DNA of 64,000 nucleotides from Moringa oleifera (Eukaryota; Streptophyta; Magnoliopsida; Brassicales; Moringaceae): assembly GCA_021397835.1 (NCBI GenBank), contig JAJFZO010000579.1:3363001-3427000 (forward strand). The letters are read 5' to 3'. The position numbers were made by a program, and so were the translations under genes. Below are positions 24,349 through 36,103 of this stretch, one piece after another. The notes below the pieces were generated by a model, which worked only from the letters and a program-made list of their open reading frames with translations, ran no database searches and was not told the DNA's origin. Position 1 is the stretch's first letter; the number at the start of each line of letters is the position of its first letter.

Positions 24349-26060
24349 GAAATTTAGAGCCACTAGACAAAATTTCAAGAGTTAAAAAAAGGTGTTGGAC
24401 AAGTAATATACTTCATTGCATCTGAAGGTAAATTCAGTTTAATATAAGTATATACATCCTCAAAACCTATAGGCTATTGAGGCAATGCCCTGAGACTACC
24501 GCATTTTCTTTTTGTGTGTGCATATACACATTTGTACTCATTACTTCCCAAGATCAGGTTATAGGTGGTTTTTGGTTCCCTCGATGGAGCTTTCGTGTTG
24601 GTTAATCTTTGTGGTATTAAGAGGCATCCTATTATGCTGCTCATGTATACTATAGAGAAAACCCAAAGGAGCTAAAGAAGGTATACTTGTATGGTGAATG
24701 TGAGCAGATAATGTTGATTGACTAGCATACTTGATTTGAATTACACTCCTAAAATCATGGATCAGGGAAAAGAAAAAATAGAGGAAGCTGTCACGTGGAC
24801 TTCATGGCGAAGTATCAGCTGTTACCATATCTGGTGAAGCTAATCCAGAACATGAAAAAGATGACAATAATGCTCAAGGTCATGAGTTGCAGATATGCAG
24901 TTTTGGAACTATTGTATCTGCTATAAAAAATTTCTCAGCTGAGAATAAGTTAGGAGAGGGTGGGTTCGGGTTAGTTTATAAGGTAAGAATTGGAGGAGAT
25001 TTATGTTTCAATTAAGTGAATAAACAAATACTAACAAGATTGATATGGATGATTCCAGGGACGGTTACCTAACTGGCAAGAGATAGCAATAAAAAGACTT
25101 TCAAGAAGATCAGGGCAAGGACTTGTGGAATTCAAGAATACTCATTGCCAGGCTGCAACATACAAATTTTATGTTTAACTAGGAGAAAGCATTTTAATCT
25201 ATGAGTTCTTGCCCAACAAAATCTTGGAATTTTTCCTTTTCGGTGAGCCATTTTTGTCAACATTACCATATCTGCATTAATTATTTCTTTCAATCTGGTT
25301 GGCACCTTTTATTAGCACTTTTCATTGTGAAACAAGTTCTAGTGAAAGAAACTTGTTGAGCTGGAAGAATCATCTTAACATCATTGAAGGAACTGCTCAA
25401 GGACTACTCAAGATTAAAAATAATTCATAGAGACTTGAAAGCTGGCAACATACTACTTGATGATCAAATGAACCTATAAATATCTAATTTTGGTATGGCT
25501 AAAATATTTGATCTGAACCAATCTGAAACAAATACAAACAAAATTGATGGAACACGGTAAGTATATTTGAATTTGCACAACATAACATATATATTTGTCT
25601 TGTTGAAAAATTAACTCCAATTATTCTCAGTGGATACATGCCTCCGGAGTATGCTATCCGTAAGCCTTTGGAGTATGCAATTAGTGGTATAGTTACTACA
25701 AAAACCGATGTGTTTAGCTTTGGAGTCTTATTGCTAGAGATCATGAGTGGCAAAAAGAATAATGGTTGCTATCATCTTGAGCTTGCCATAAACCTCACAA
25801 GACATGGAAGTCATCTAATAAAATCACATTCTTTATTGCAAGTACAGAGTTTTGTTAGATGATTTTGTGGGTGAAATTGAAACCTTGATTGATTTATTTA
25901 ATTTCAGGTATGGCGATCATGGAATGAAGGCAGAGGTTTAGAGCTATTAGACCTAAAATTGAAAGAACCATGCTCCCCAAATGAAATCCTCAAATGCATA
26001 AATGTAGGCCTCATGTGTACAAGATTGTGCAACTGACAGACCCAACATGTCAGATGTTTC

Positions 26061-26347
26061 TGTTAGCAAAAAAGATGCCTTATCTGCTGCATATCCAAAG
26101 AAGATTTATTCTTCTACTTTATCAGGTGGTTTAAATTTTAGATAAAGATAATCTTTGGTTTAGATATCTAGATAAGTACCATTTTAGATCTTGGTTATTT
26201 ATTTTTTCTTATAAATAGGACCTCCATCAATGTAGCAAAGTAAGTATTTGTAAGCTATTCAAAGCAATTTCAAGTTTCAAGAGCTATATCTCTTATTCTT
26301 CCTCTCCTCTCAAAAACCAAACAAATCCATATCTCAAAAAACCAACA
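26061..26347 (+). repeat. 5' LTR of the gag-protease Copia element
   Basis: 287 bp, with a TATA-like TATAAATAGGA near 26211-26221 in the position expected for the LTR promoter. Confidence 0.88.
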
Positions 26348-26350
26348 AAG

Positions 26351-26362
26351 TGGTATCAGAGC
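26351..26362 (+). other. Primer binding site, initiator tRNA-Met
   Basis: TGGTATCAGAGC follows the LTR after three bases and is the standard Copia primer site complementary to the initiator Met-tRNA 3' end. Confidence 0.85.
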
Positions 26363-26455
26363 ATATTATCTTGAGGGACTTGTGAGGTTAAAAAAGCCCA
26401 AACACAAACCCTAAACACTTCTTACCCATATCCCAAAACCAAAAATCCATACACA

Positions 26456-27878
26456 ATGAATTCAGAAAATTCATTCATAACAATAGCACCTCGGTGTTTG
26501 ATGGAGCAAACTACCAGATGTGGAAGCCTACCTTGATGCAAACGATCTGTCAGAAGCTGTTGAACAAGTATATGAAGTTCTAGAATTGTTAAACAATCCA
26601 ACTGTTGCACAAATCAAGATCCAAAAGGAGAGGAAGCAAAGAAAATCAAAAGCAAGAGCAACATTGTTTTCAACTGTCTCATCTACCATATTTATCAAAA
26701 TAATGACACTGAAGACAGCGAAAGAAATTTGAGATTTTTTACAGTAAGAATATGAAGGGAATGAAAGGATTAGAGGAATGCAAGTGCTGAATTTGATCCG
26801 AGAATTTGAGATACAAAAGATGAAGGAATCAGAAACAATCAAGGACTATTCCGACAGGCTTCTCGATATAGTTAACAAAGTAAGACTTCTTGGTACTGAT
26901 TTTTTTTTATTATTTTAGAATTGTTCAAAAGATCCTATGACAATTCTTGAAAAATTTAAGGCTACAATCTCATCTTTGAAAAATGATAAAGATCTGTCAA
27001 GTATTACCTTAGTAGAATTATTGAATGCACTACAAGCACAAGAACAAAAGAGGCTTATGAGGCAAGAAGGACTTGTGAAAGGTACTTTTCAAGCCAAGTC
27101 ACTCAACAAGAATGGTGGTAAAAATAACAAAAATGGTCAAGTCTTTCTACTTTGTCCTTATTGCAAAAAAATAAATCATCTACAAAACAAGTGTCGGTGG
27201 AGGCCAGATGCAAGATGCCACAAGTGCGGTTAGTTAGTGCATGTGGAGAAAATTTGTAAATCTCAATAACAACAAAACGAAGCTAAGAATGCTATTGAAC
27301 AACTTCAGGAGGAGGAACTGTTTATGGCATCATGTTTTACTACCAACAACTCCCCTGAAAGCTAGCTTATAGACAGTGGTTGTATAAACCACATGACTTA
27401 TGATCAAGAACTCTTCAAAGATCTTGACAACACTACAATTTCTAAAGTCAGAATTGGGAATGGAGCATATCTTACAATGAAAGGCAAAGGAACAGTGGTA
27501 ATCAAAAGTCGCACAGGTTTGAAATTAATTTCAAATGTTTTATATGTTCTTGAAATTAACCAAAATCTTTTGAGTGTTGATCAGCTCTTAGAAAAAGGAT
27601 ATACGGTGCTATTTGAAGACAATCATTGCTTGATTACTGATGCACAAGGCAAAGAGATGTTTAAAGTCTCAATAAAATGTAAAAGATTTACCTTGAATAT
27701 GACTGAAGAGAAGCAAGCTACAATACATAAAGAAGGCTTGCCTAAATTCAAGGAGGAGATTCCTAAAGCTCTAGTTTTCAATATGAGAAGAAAATCAATC
27801 TTCCTTCTCAACAAAACAAAGCTTGAAAGGCTAAACAAAAACTACAGCAAGTTCACACAGATATCAAAGGATCAATGA
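26456..27878 (+). pseudogene. Copia gag and protease, frame broken
   Basis: The ATG at 26456 begins a Copia gag (MNSENSFITIAP). Frame changes follow near 26500, and a stop interrupts it near 26730. Recognisable blocks are MEAYLDANDLSEAVEQVYEV, a zinc knuckle with a stop right after CHKCG (about 27218-27234), and the protease with active Asp in LIDSGCINH (about 27365-27393). The longest clean frame is 27393-27878 and ends after the protease tail. A downstream 99-codon frame at 27875-28174 runs into the LTR and has no recognised domain. Confidence 0.78.
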
Positions 27879-28089
27879 GAACACAAATGAAGATTTTGCA
27901 ACAAAAGACTCTATTTGAATATAGCTACAAATCAAGGAGGCAAAATGTCAAAGTATTCCAAGTTCAAACTCTAAAGAGAAGTACAAAGAAGATGAGAAAT
28001 ATAGTCAAATCTACTGTAAAACAAAAATTCAAAAATGATGACAAGGATGCTTTCAAAATTGGTGTATGCAACAGAACAGCAAGGAAGAA

Positions 28090-28376
28090 TGTTAGCAAAA
28101 AAGATGCCTTATCTACTGCATATTCAAAGAAGATTTATTCTTCTACTTTATTAAGTAGTTTAAATTTTAGATGAAGATAATTTTTAGTTTAGATATCTAG
28201 ACAAGTACAATTTTAGATCTTGGTTATTTATTTTCTCCTATAAATAGGACCTCCATTAATGTAGCAAAGTAAGTCTTTGCAAGCTATTTAAAGCAATTTC
28301 AAGTTTCAAGAACTATATCTCTTATTCTTTCTCTCCTCTCAAAAACCAAACAAATCCACATATCAAAAAACCAACA
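28090..28376 (+). repeat. 3' LTR of the gag-protease Copia element
   Basis: 287 bp, aligned without gaps to 26061-26347, with about 20 differences, mostly transitions. Confidence 0.88.
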
Positions 28377-28512
28377 GTTTCCATGCTTACAAATGTAACC
28401 ACACAGGTGCCTAGAAGGCCAGCATTTTATTACGTTGAGGTAGATAAGAGAGATCACGCCCGAAAATCCTTCAAGAAATGAAGTTACCATTTCAGTGATC
28501 GACGCCAGATAA

Positions 28513-29382
28513 AATAAAAAGATGAAGATCTTGCTTTGGTGCAAGTAAATGGATTTCCACTTGTTCTTTATGTTATTACTTCTCTCGTGCTCATTGGCAG
28601 TAAGTAGTAGCTAAGTGCCTGCTAATGAGTTCGAGTAACGGATAACAGAATTAGGGAATTGCTATTCCTAAATTGGCTCTTCTTATTAATTGCCCTCTGT
28701 CAAACATCAGCTGATATTCAGACCTACACTTCTCTCCCTAAAGAAAAATTGTGAGCTGTAACCGAGAAACATAAGCAATTCGGCTCTTGTTGCTACAAAT
28801 AATTGCTTTCTGTAGTCCCAAGCAATAGCAATAAGCATGTCGTGGGCCAACAATTGCTGCAAACAATTGATTTCACCTTTGAAATCAAAGCTGCTGCTAC
28901 AAACCATTTCTGATCGAGAGATAAGCTTGGACAATGATAAGAACCCAATGATAGGGTAAATTTTGATATTAAGAATCAAATTTGTGATTAATTGCACTGT
29001 TAACTAATATAATTGTCTCAAACTGCAAAGAACTTAGCTTGATTTTGATTTATGTAGCAGCAATTATTCTCAGAATAGTCAACTATTACTTGCCTGGTAA
29101 TTCCTGCAGTGAGTCACCTGAAAGTTCCAAAAGGAGACACTAATCAACCAAATCTGCCGAAGGAGAGGTCCCATTTGAAATTTCAACCCTGAAAGCCAAT
29201 CTTGACGCAACATCTTCAAAGTCTTCTTTCTGCTAGACTGAAGAGATAAAAAAAAAAAAAAAGAAAGAAAAGTAGGCGTTCTAACTTGATTCTTCAATGA
29301 TAAAAAAGCTGACTATAACGTAGTAATTAGAAAATGTTGCTTTTTGCATATGTGAAATAAATCATTTCTTGACAGCCCATCA
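28513..29382. promoter_or_regulatory. Intergenic stretch, presumed promoter of S-RLK gene 5
   Basis: No gene seen. A piece at 28690-28790 resembles the intergenic segment at 13875-13970. The part 28985-29250 is a block that also appears 3' of gene 5 (32640-32890), 3' of the truncated copy (44330-44600) and, inverted, at 60380-60480. An A-run lies at 29248-29262. No clear TATA box could be placed. Confidence 0.45.
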
Positions 29383-32291
29383 ATGGCCAGAAAAGCAAGA
29401 AAGCTTACCCTTTTCAGTAGTTCATGTCTCTTCTTGCTCTTCACGACCTTATGTTTTTCTCAGACGGACACCATATCCAAAGGCCAAACTCTTGATCAAC
29501 TGGTATCCCAAAATGGTCTCTTCACATTAGGTTTTATTGGATTTGAATTTAATTCTCAAGTTCATCATTACTTGACAATAAGTTATGCTGGAGTATCGCC
29601 CACAAACTTGTGGATCGCCAACAGAGATAACCCGATTGTCAATCCTGCAAATCTGACAGTAGGCATTGATGACCATGGCAGCTGGAAAATTCTGCAAGAC
29701 GGTGGCCAAGCTATTGTACTGTATTCAGTTGGGACACCCAGCAACACAAGTGCTACTCTTGATAATTCTGGGAACTACATGCTACATGAACTGAACCCTG
29801 ATGGATCCAGAAGCAAGGTTTTATGGCAAAGCTTTGATCATCCTACAGATACCCTTCTACCAGGGATGAAACTGGGAATCAGCTTAAAAACAGGGCTCAA
29901 TTGGTCTCTAACATCATGGAGAAGTGATCGATCCCCTGCCAGGGGATCATTTACACTTGGAATGGACCCTGATTCTGCAGATCAACTGGTCATCTGGTGG
30001 CAAGGGGCTGTCCTCTGGAAGAGTGGGTCTTGGCTCAAAGGCAATTTCAGCTTCTTCAATGACAGCCCCTATAAGTTCAGTTACCATTCAAATAACGACG
30101 GAAAGTACTTTAACTACACTGTAACTAAAGGCACCACTGCTTTCCCATGGTTATGGCTTGATCCGGAAGGTGCTATCCATAGAGGGGATGTTGGATCAGT
30201 TTCTTTTACTTCTGGATTCACAAATCATGCCTGCGTGGAGAGAAAGCACCCCAAGGACAGTATCTTTCCTACATACTTCATGTCTCACAGAGGATTCATG
30301 TCCACAAAAGGATTCAAATTTAGCAACAGTGACAACTTGAGTCTTGCTGACTGTAAGGCAAATTGCTTGAACAATTGTTCCTGCTTTGCCTATGCTTCCA
30401 CAAACGAGGATAACACTGGCTGTGAAATTTGGACTACATTTGCTGTTCTCAGAAAATCTCATACAGGGAATTCCCGACATATATACATACTTGAATCTAA
30501 AGGTAAGTACACTTCTGTAAGGTAAGTCTCTCTAATTCTTTTGTTCTGTAGACCTTAAGTAAAACTTATGCAATGAATTTTTCCTGTTATTGTAGACAAC
30601 TTCTGGTGGTTATGGCTAATGGTAGCAGTGGGAGGAGTTACAATCATAGTTCCATTGGCCTCAATGATCTATCTCATATATGATAAGTTCCATGAAGAAG
30701 GCATAGTCGCTTTTAGCACTCACTTTAAAAGGAAGTTTATGATTTTTGCTTCCTTCTATTTTAAGAAACTTGCCCATGTAATTAATACTCTCATGCAACC
30801 TAACTAGGGGATGGAGTCCAAAGCCAGAAGAGAATATTGAAAGAACTTGCAGATGCTTTATCTGCTGCCTCAAAAAACAAAGCAAAAGATCACAAAAAAG
30901 ATGGAAATGAGTTGCAGATGTTCAGCTTTGAAATAATCGCTGCTGCTACAGACTATTTCGCCGCCACAAATAAGCTTGGACAAGGCGGTTATGGACCCGT
31001 GTATAAGGTAAACTCTGACATTAAGAATAAGATTTGTGAATGAAATATGCTACTAACATAAAATAATAATTTCAGGGAAAATTACCGGATGCGAGAGAAA
31101 TAGCCATAAAGAGACTTTCAAGAAGTTCAGGACAGGGACTGGTGGAGTTCAAGAATGAAGCAACGCTCATTGCCAAGCTGCAACACACTAATCTTGTGAG
31201 GCTTTTGGGGTTCTGCGTTCAAGGAGAAGAAAAAATATTAGTGTATGAGTACATGCCTAACAAAAGCTTGGATTTCTTTCTCTTTGGTAAGTCCCCTCCA
31301 GCTCCAATATTAGAACTTGCTCATGTCCCAAATGACTATTGTTTGTGAGCTGACAGTATATATGCTACAGATTCTATTGGTAAGAGTTTATTAAATTGGA
31401 GAAAACGGTTCATCATAATTGAAGGAATTGCTCAAGGGCTGCTTTATCTCCATAAATATTCAAGACTAAAAGTAATTCACGGAGACCTGAAGGCGAGCAA
31501 CATCTTACTTGATGGGGAGATGAATCCAAAAATATCTGATTTTGGCATGGCTAGAATATTTGGGCTGCATGAATCTGTAGCAAACACAAACAGAGTTGTG
31601 GGAACATAGTAAGTTTACAACACTTCAATTAAAGCAAAATCCAGTATTGCATGTGTATGAGTCCGTGTATTGGTTTTATATCTGCACTACCAAATACTGA
31701 AAAACTTGGTTGAACCATTTCTTCAGTGGTTATATGGCCCCAGAATATGCTTTCCATGGGATATTTTCAACCAAAACTGATGTATTTAGCTTCGGAGTCC
31801 TACTGCTAGAGATTGTCAGTGGCAAAAAGAACAATTACGTATACAATCCTGATCATCCACTCAACCTCATAGGATATGTAAGTTTCCCTTTGGGTTCATC
31901 CCATTTAAGACTTTTCACATCAATCTTATGAGCAACATTATAATTCTGATATTCTTTGCGGGTGAAATTGGCTTTCCACCAGGCATGGTGGCATTGGAAT
32001 GACGGTCGAGCTTTAGAGATAATGGATCCAACCCTGGATGAATCCTGCCCTCACAATGAGGTTCTAAGATGTATTCATGTCGGTCTCCTGTGTGTACAAG
32101 ACATTTCAACAGACAGACCCAAAATGCTAGATGTTATTGCGATGCTTTCACATGCATTTATACCTCTGCCAGCACCCAAGCAACCAGCATTCTTTATCAA
32201 TCCAGCAGAGAAGGAGCTAAATGCATCTCCAAGTGATCCAGAGAATTGTTCGATAAATCAAGTATCAATTTCAGAGATGGAAGCTAGATAA
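29383..32291 (+). CDS. S-RLK gene 5 (B-type): G-type lectin S-receptor-like kinase, non-RD, GC donor
   Basis: Seven exons join in frame to 777 aa: 29383-30502, 30596-30700, 30808-31007, 31076-31286, 31371-31608, 31727-31877, 31983-32291. The protein has a signal peptide (about residues 1-26), a lectin domain ([19 protein letters not shown]), a PAN-like Cys cluster ending GCEIWTTF, a membrane segment in exon 2 and a kinase with Gly loop GQGGYGPVY, Lys487 and DFG at 602-604. The catalytic loop reads HGD (582-584) where gene 1 has HRD, so it is a non-RD kinase by sequence. The exon 2 donor is GC, not GT; the truncated sister copy has GT there. If the GC donor is not used, the kinase would be lost. 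No premature stop was found. Confidence 0.85.
30701..30702 (+). other. GC splice donor of gene 5 intron 2
   Basis: Exon 2 ends GAAGAAG and the intron begins GCATAG. The homologous site at 44194-44195 reads GT. Exon 3 joins in frame only if splicing occurs here. GC-AG introns exist in plants at about one percent, but the bases after GC are a weak match to the usual donor. Confidence 0.65.
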
Positions 32292-34069
32292 ACCTACTGG
32301 TAATGTCACCCAAGTGTCAATAATTAGGGAATTTTTATGTGTGATGTGGCGGTCCATGGAAGAACCAAACCAAGCGAGAAGTTTAGTTGATAATGTAATT
32401 GGGTCCATGGAAAGATCAAACCTAGCCAGATTTTGTGTCATATCCTTGATCTATGTCATATGTAACAAGTCCAATCAGTTTTAACACTCAATTTAAGAAT
32501 AAATTTTATGAGTTCTCTGTTTCCTTTTCACTTTTAAGGAACTTACACTTTCAATACTCACGAAACACATGAACTATACTCTCATGTTACATAACCCGGC
32601 AGTCATGGACCCTTTTATGAGGCAAATCTGATATCAACAATAATTTTTATGAATTAATTGCACTGTTAACTAATGTAATTCTCTTGCACTGCAAAGAACT
32701 TGACTTGATTTTTGATTTATGGATTGGTAACTTCTCAGAATAGGCAACTATCACTTGCCTGGAAATTCCTGCACTGGGTCATTAACAAGTTCCAAAAGCG
32801 GACACTAGTCAACCAATTGTACAGAAAAGAGAGGTCCCATTTGACACAAAATCTGTCATAAAATCTTGAAAGTCTTCTTTCCACGTTAGCAGCTGTTCAT
32901 TAGAAATTCAAAGAGGAATATAGGTAAATTCTTCATCCTGCTTGCACAAATTAGCAAAACAAAAAATTGCAATCTTACAGTATCTGAAACCACAAGTTGG
33001 AGTGCCACACAAACAATCAAAAGCAGAGCATATCTCAGAGAGACCCAACTCACTTCCATCTCAACTACTCAGAAACCTGGAGAAATGAAAAAGAAAACAT
33101 GTAGGCTAAATAACAGCAGGTTGACAAGTGGTATTTGAGACCCCTGACCCGAATGCAGGCGCAAAGAGTAACACGACTGTTGCATATGGGACACAAGATT
33201 TCTAGTTGATGATCATAGGGAGGGGGACAAAAGGAAAATCATAATGAGCATTTTTTGCTGGTCCAAACAAGAAGAGCAAACACCCAATAATTTGGTTACT
33301 GTGTGACCATGGGCAACCCAAGAAAATCAAATGTGATATAAATTTCCTGCGCTCTTCATTGTGTCTGTAACAACAGCAACTATGGTTTGTTTATGCACTG
33401 CAAATATGCAGTTTTGGGAAGCAGCAGCATGACTTGCAAAAGGGACAACTTCGTTTGATAGAAATGGATCCATGCTGAAGTAAGAAGACTACCAAAAACA
33501 TCTCAATAGGCTGATGAGGAAATGAAACAAATTATTATTATCTCCATCAACCAACTCACTCCGGACTAATCTCTCTAAGTTGAGGTTTCGAGGAAGACAA
33601 CCACTATAGTAGGTAAGGTTGTGATAGAGGCTGCCCGTTGGCACACTAGTGCAGTGACCAGCCTCACTAATGGCTTAAGCATCAGTGCTATAAGAGACTG
33701 CAATATGTAATCGTCAGCATATGAGTAAGAGAGAGAGAGAGACATTATATATGAATTCAGATGCTCTTAGAGGTGCTTTGCCTAATGAGCTATTTCTGAA
33801 TTCTCTCAACGTTTGTTAACAGTTTCAGTACATAAACCAATCAACAAAAGAACTATCTGGTTGCGTTATTAGAAGTAACTCACACCGTACACGCACATGC
33901 ATATCAAGCCAGGCCAAGAAAGAAACATCACTGCCAATGAGCATGAGAGAAGTGGGAATGCATTTATTTATGTACACTCTTGGTAGTACTTAATCACTGC
34001 AATGTGTGAATGAAATAGTAATGACAAGATTAAGGGGTAAAACAGAAACGTATCTAGCAGAAACATCAG
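32292..34069. other. Intergenic stretch 3' of gene 5
   Basis: No recognised gene apart from the small open frame listed separately. A possible poly(A) signal AATAAA lies at 32498-32503, about 207 bases after the stop. The part 32560-33060 matches 44265-44750. The part 33120-34069 matches 12800-13530 and 45560-46200, including the GA-rich tract near 33727. The block ends where Copia 3 begins. Confidence 0.55.
32886..33059 (-). other. Conserved 57-codon open frame with signal-peptide-like start
   Basis: The minus strand reads MEVSWVSLRYALLLIVCVAL followed by a second hydrophobic stretch and ends after 57 codons. A second copy at 44574-44747 keeps the same length with about a dozen amino acid changes and no stop. 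A GTAAG after codon 27 could be a splice donor, so this may instead be an orphaned signal-peptide exon. I recognise no family. Coding status is uncertain. Confidence 0.35.
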
Positions 34070-34364
34070 TGTTGGCTTTTGAGAAGAAGAATAATAAACA
34101 CAAAACGAGATAAATCTTAAAGTTGGAATTGCTTACTTTACTTCAGCGGCCATATTTATAAGAAAAGTGAATGATCAAAAACTTAAATTGAGATTATCTA
34201 GATATCTAAATTGAAGATTATTTTTATCTAAAATTTAAGTCAAAATCATTTTTATCCAAAACTAACTGATTATTCCTATCCAAAACTAATTGATAAATAA
34301 AGATTTGATCTCATTTGCTTTATCTTTTCTTAAAGTTATGTAATAAATAAGCATTTTGTTAACA
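34070..34364 (-). repeat. 3' LTR of Copia 3
   Basis: About 295 bp; on the plus strand it starts TGTTGGC and ends TTAACA. Read on the minus strand, a TATAAATATGG element lies near 34150-34160. Confidence 0.72.
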
Positions 34365-34397
34365 CTTTTCTTTATTGTTTTTGTTGTTGACATCAAT

Positions 34398-34769
34398 TTA
34401 TTTTTTTAGAAATTTAAACCTTGATCTAGACAGTCTCTTAGTTAAAATATCATTAAATTGAGCTTCTATCTTACAATGCACCAAATTGATTTCATTATTT
34501 TTTTGAACTTTCTTGACAAAGTAATACTTGATTTTAAAGTGCTTTGTCTTGCCATAAAAAACTGGATTGTTTGGTATTGCTATGGCAGCTTGATTATTAA
34601 CAAACATTCTTATTACATCATCTTGAATTATTTTCAAATCTAACATAAGCTTCTTTAGCCATAAGACTTTATTAACTATAGTAGCAGCTGCAACATAATT
34701 AGCTTCAGCAGTAGACTGAGCTATAATTTTTTTGTTTTTTAAAACTCTAACTAAAATAATTTGATCCAA
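34398..34769 (-). pseudogene. Copia 3 RNase H
   Basis: The open frame contains AQSTAEANYVAAATIVNKVL and the end block KTKHFKIKYYFVKKVQ with DILTKRLSRSRF, the typical Copia RNase H C-terminus. It lacks the upstream reverse transcriptase and joins almost directly to integrase, so it is a deletion product. Confidence 0.78.
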
Positions 34770-34829
34770 AACTAAACAAATAACTTGATGTGCTCCTCAT
34801 GTCATCACATGATCCTCTTTAATCTAGAA

Positions 34830-35160
34830 TATGAGTAAAACACAAGTAGTCAAATATTTTGAGATTATGAATATAAGGTTTAAAACCATACCACATGTCA
34901 AAGTCTTAATTGATAATCTATTTAGCAAAAATACAGCGGTTTTGAAAGCTTCAACCCATAATATCTTTGGCATTTCCTTCTCAAATAGGAGATATCTTGT
35001 CATGTCTATAATTGTCCTATTTTTTCTCTAAACTACTCCATTTTGCGGAGGAGTATAGGTTGCAGTAAACTAATGTTCAATCCCTACATTTAAGGATGTA
35101 ATTCTCATAGGTCCACAAACATTCATGTGGATCAATTGAAAATTCTCTACTGCTCTCTTG
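34830..35160 (-). pseudogene. Copia 3 integrase remnant with internal deletion
   Basis: The minus strand encodes FQLIHMNVCGPMRI (first catalytic region), then jumps to YTPPQNGVV and RKNRTIIDMTRYLLFEKE. The segment between, with the second catalytic Asp, is gone. Stops are present. Confidence 0.68.
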
Positions 35161-35479
35161 CATTGAATGTCATTCTTTGCACTAGATCATTTTCCTACAT
35201 ACAATTTAATTTAGAATAGTAAAAATACCCCATTTTCTTGTGCCATAACTTAGCTTGATCCATAGTACATAGACATGCACTAGATCCACCCTTATACTAA
35301 CTTATACGTATTATCCTTAAATACAACAAAGTAACCTTTCTCAAGCAGTTGTCCCATACTCAATAGGTTTTAATCAATTTCCAAAGGAAGTAATACATGA
35401 AAGATTAACATTATATCTCTTAAGTCTTTTTTTGCAATAGTCCCTTTACCTTTCACTTGGCTATTACCAACTCTAACTC

Positions 35480-35692
35480 TTAATGCCCTAACTTGTTTAC
35501 TTCTTTAAAAAGAGATTCATCAAAAGATATATGATTTATGCATCCACTATCTATAAGCCACTCATCATTTAAATTGTTGCTAGAAAAACAAGAAGCAACA
35601 AAAAGCTGGTCCTCGTGTTGTTGATGTACCACTTGAGCATGGTGTCCTTCTTGTTGTTTGTTTTTGCATAATGCCTTGCATTGAAATGTCAA
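35480..35692 (-). pseudogene. Copia 3 protease fragment
   Basis: The frame contains QLFVASCFSSNNLNDEWLID followed by SGCINHISFDESLFKE. The D-S-G triad marks the aspartic protease active site. It is closely similar to the protease of the element at 26061. Confidence 0.75.
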
Positions 35693-36103
35693 TCTAAACC
35701 AACAATATTTTGGTAAATGAGAAGTTTTTTTATAGTAAGGACATGGGTGCTTGCCCTTACTGCCACCATTCTTGTTGTTTTCTCAATTCTTATAATTCTT
35801 CTTGCTCCATTGTTTTTTCCCTTTGTTTCCTTCTTGAATTTAATCAGTCTCTTTCACTTGGAATACTCCTTCAACTATTTCTTCTTTTTAATAAGCTCTC
35901 CTCTATTCTTGAGCTTGTAGTGCATTGATGAGCTCTACCAATGTTATTCTTGATAAATCTCTGAATTCCTTAATGGAAGAGGTTTTGGATTCAAATCCCT
36001 CAGAAAAGGCCACCACCTTTTTATTATAAAGTTCTTCTCTTAACATTTTGATCTCATTAGCCAATGCCAATAATCTGTCTGTCTAATCCTTAAGTGCTTC
36101 AGC

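Larger units (their letters stand above)
26061..28376 (+). mobile_element. Copia-derived element with only gag and protease (TR-GAG-like)
   Basis: Two 287-bp LTRs (26061-26347 and 28090-28376) begin TGTTAG and end CAACA, and a 5-bp target duplication GTTTC lies at 26056-26060 and 28377-28381. The interior is only 1742 bp. It codes for gag, a zinc knuckle and protease, then stops before any integrase or reverse transcriptase. Such elements must borrow enzymes from complete relatives. The LTRs differ at roughly 20 positions, so it is older than the Athila insertion. It lies within exon 7 of the S-RLK pseudogene. Confidence 0.88.
24556..28512 (+). pseudogene. S-RLK pseudogene (A-type), exons 2 to 7, exon 7 split by a retrotransposon
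   Basis: The lectin exon is missing. Exon 2 (about 24556-24680) has a stop in place of the Trp of ILWRK. Exon 3 (24766-24982) carries a frameshift but keeps GEGGFG. Exon 4 (25059-25242) is 27 nt short. Exon 5 (about 25336-25556) is 17 nt short, has lost its acceptor AG and has an internal stop, though HRD survives. Exon 6 (25631-25805) has a 24-bp partial duplication and no donor GT. Exon 7 starts at 25908, is cut at 26060 by a Copia-derived element and resumes at 28382, reaching its stop at 28512. Several independent lesions show that it is dead. Confidence 0.85.

Noticed and set aside
27875..28174. 99-codon open frame after the gag-protease frame
   Set aside because: It is Lys/Arg-rich, overlaps the LTR and shows no recognisable domain. 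It is most likely the residue of the internal deletion.
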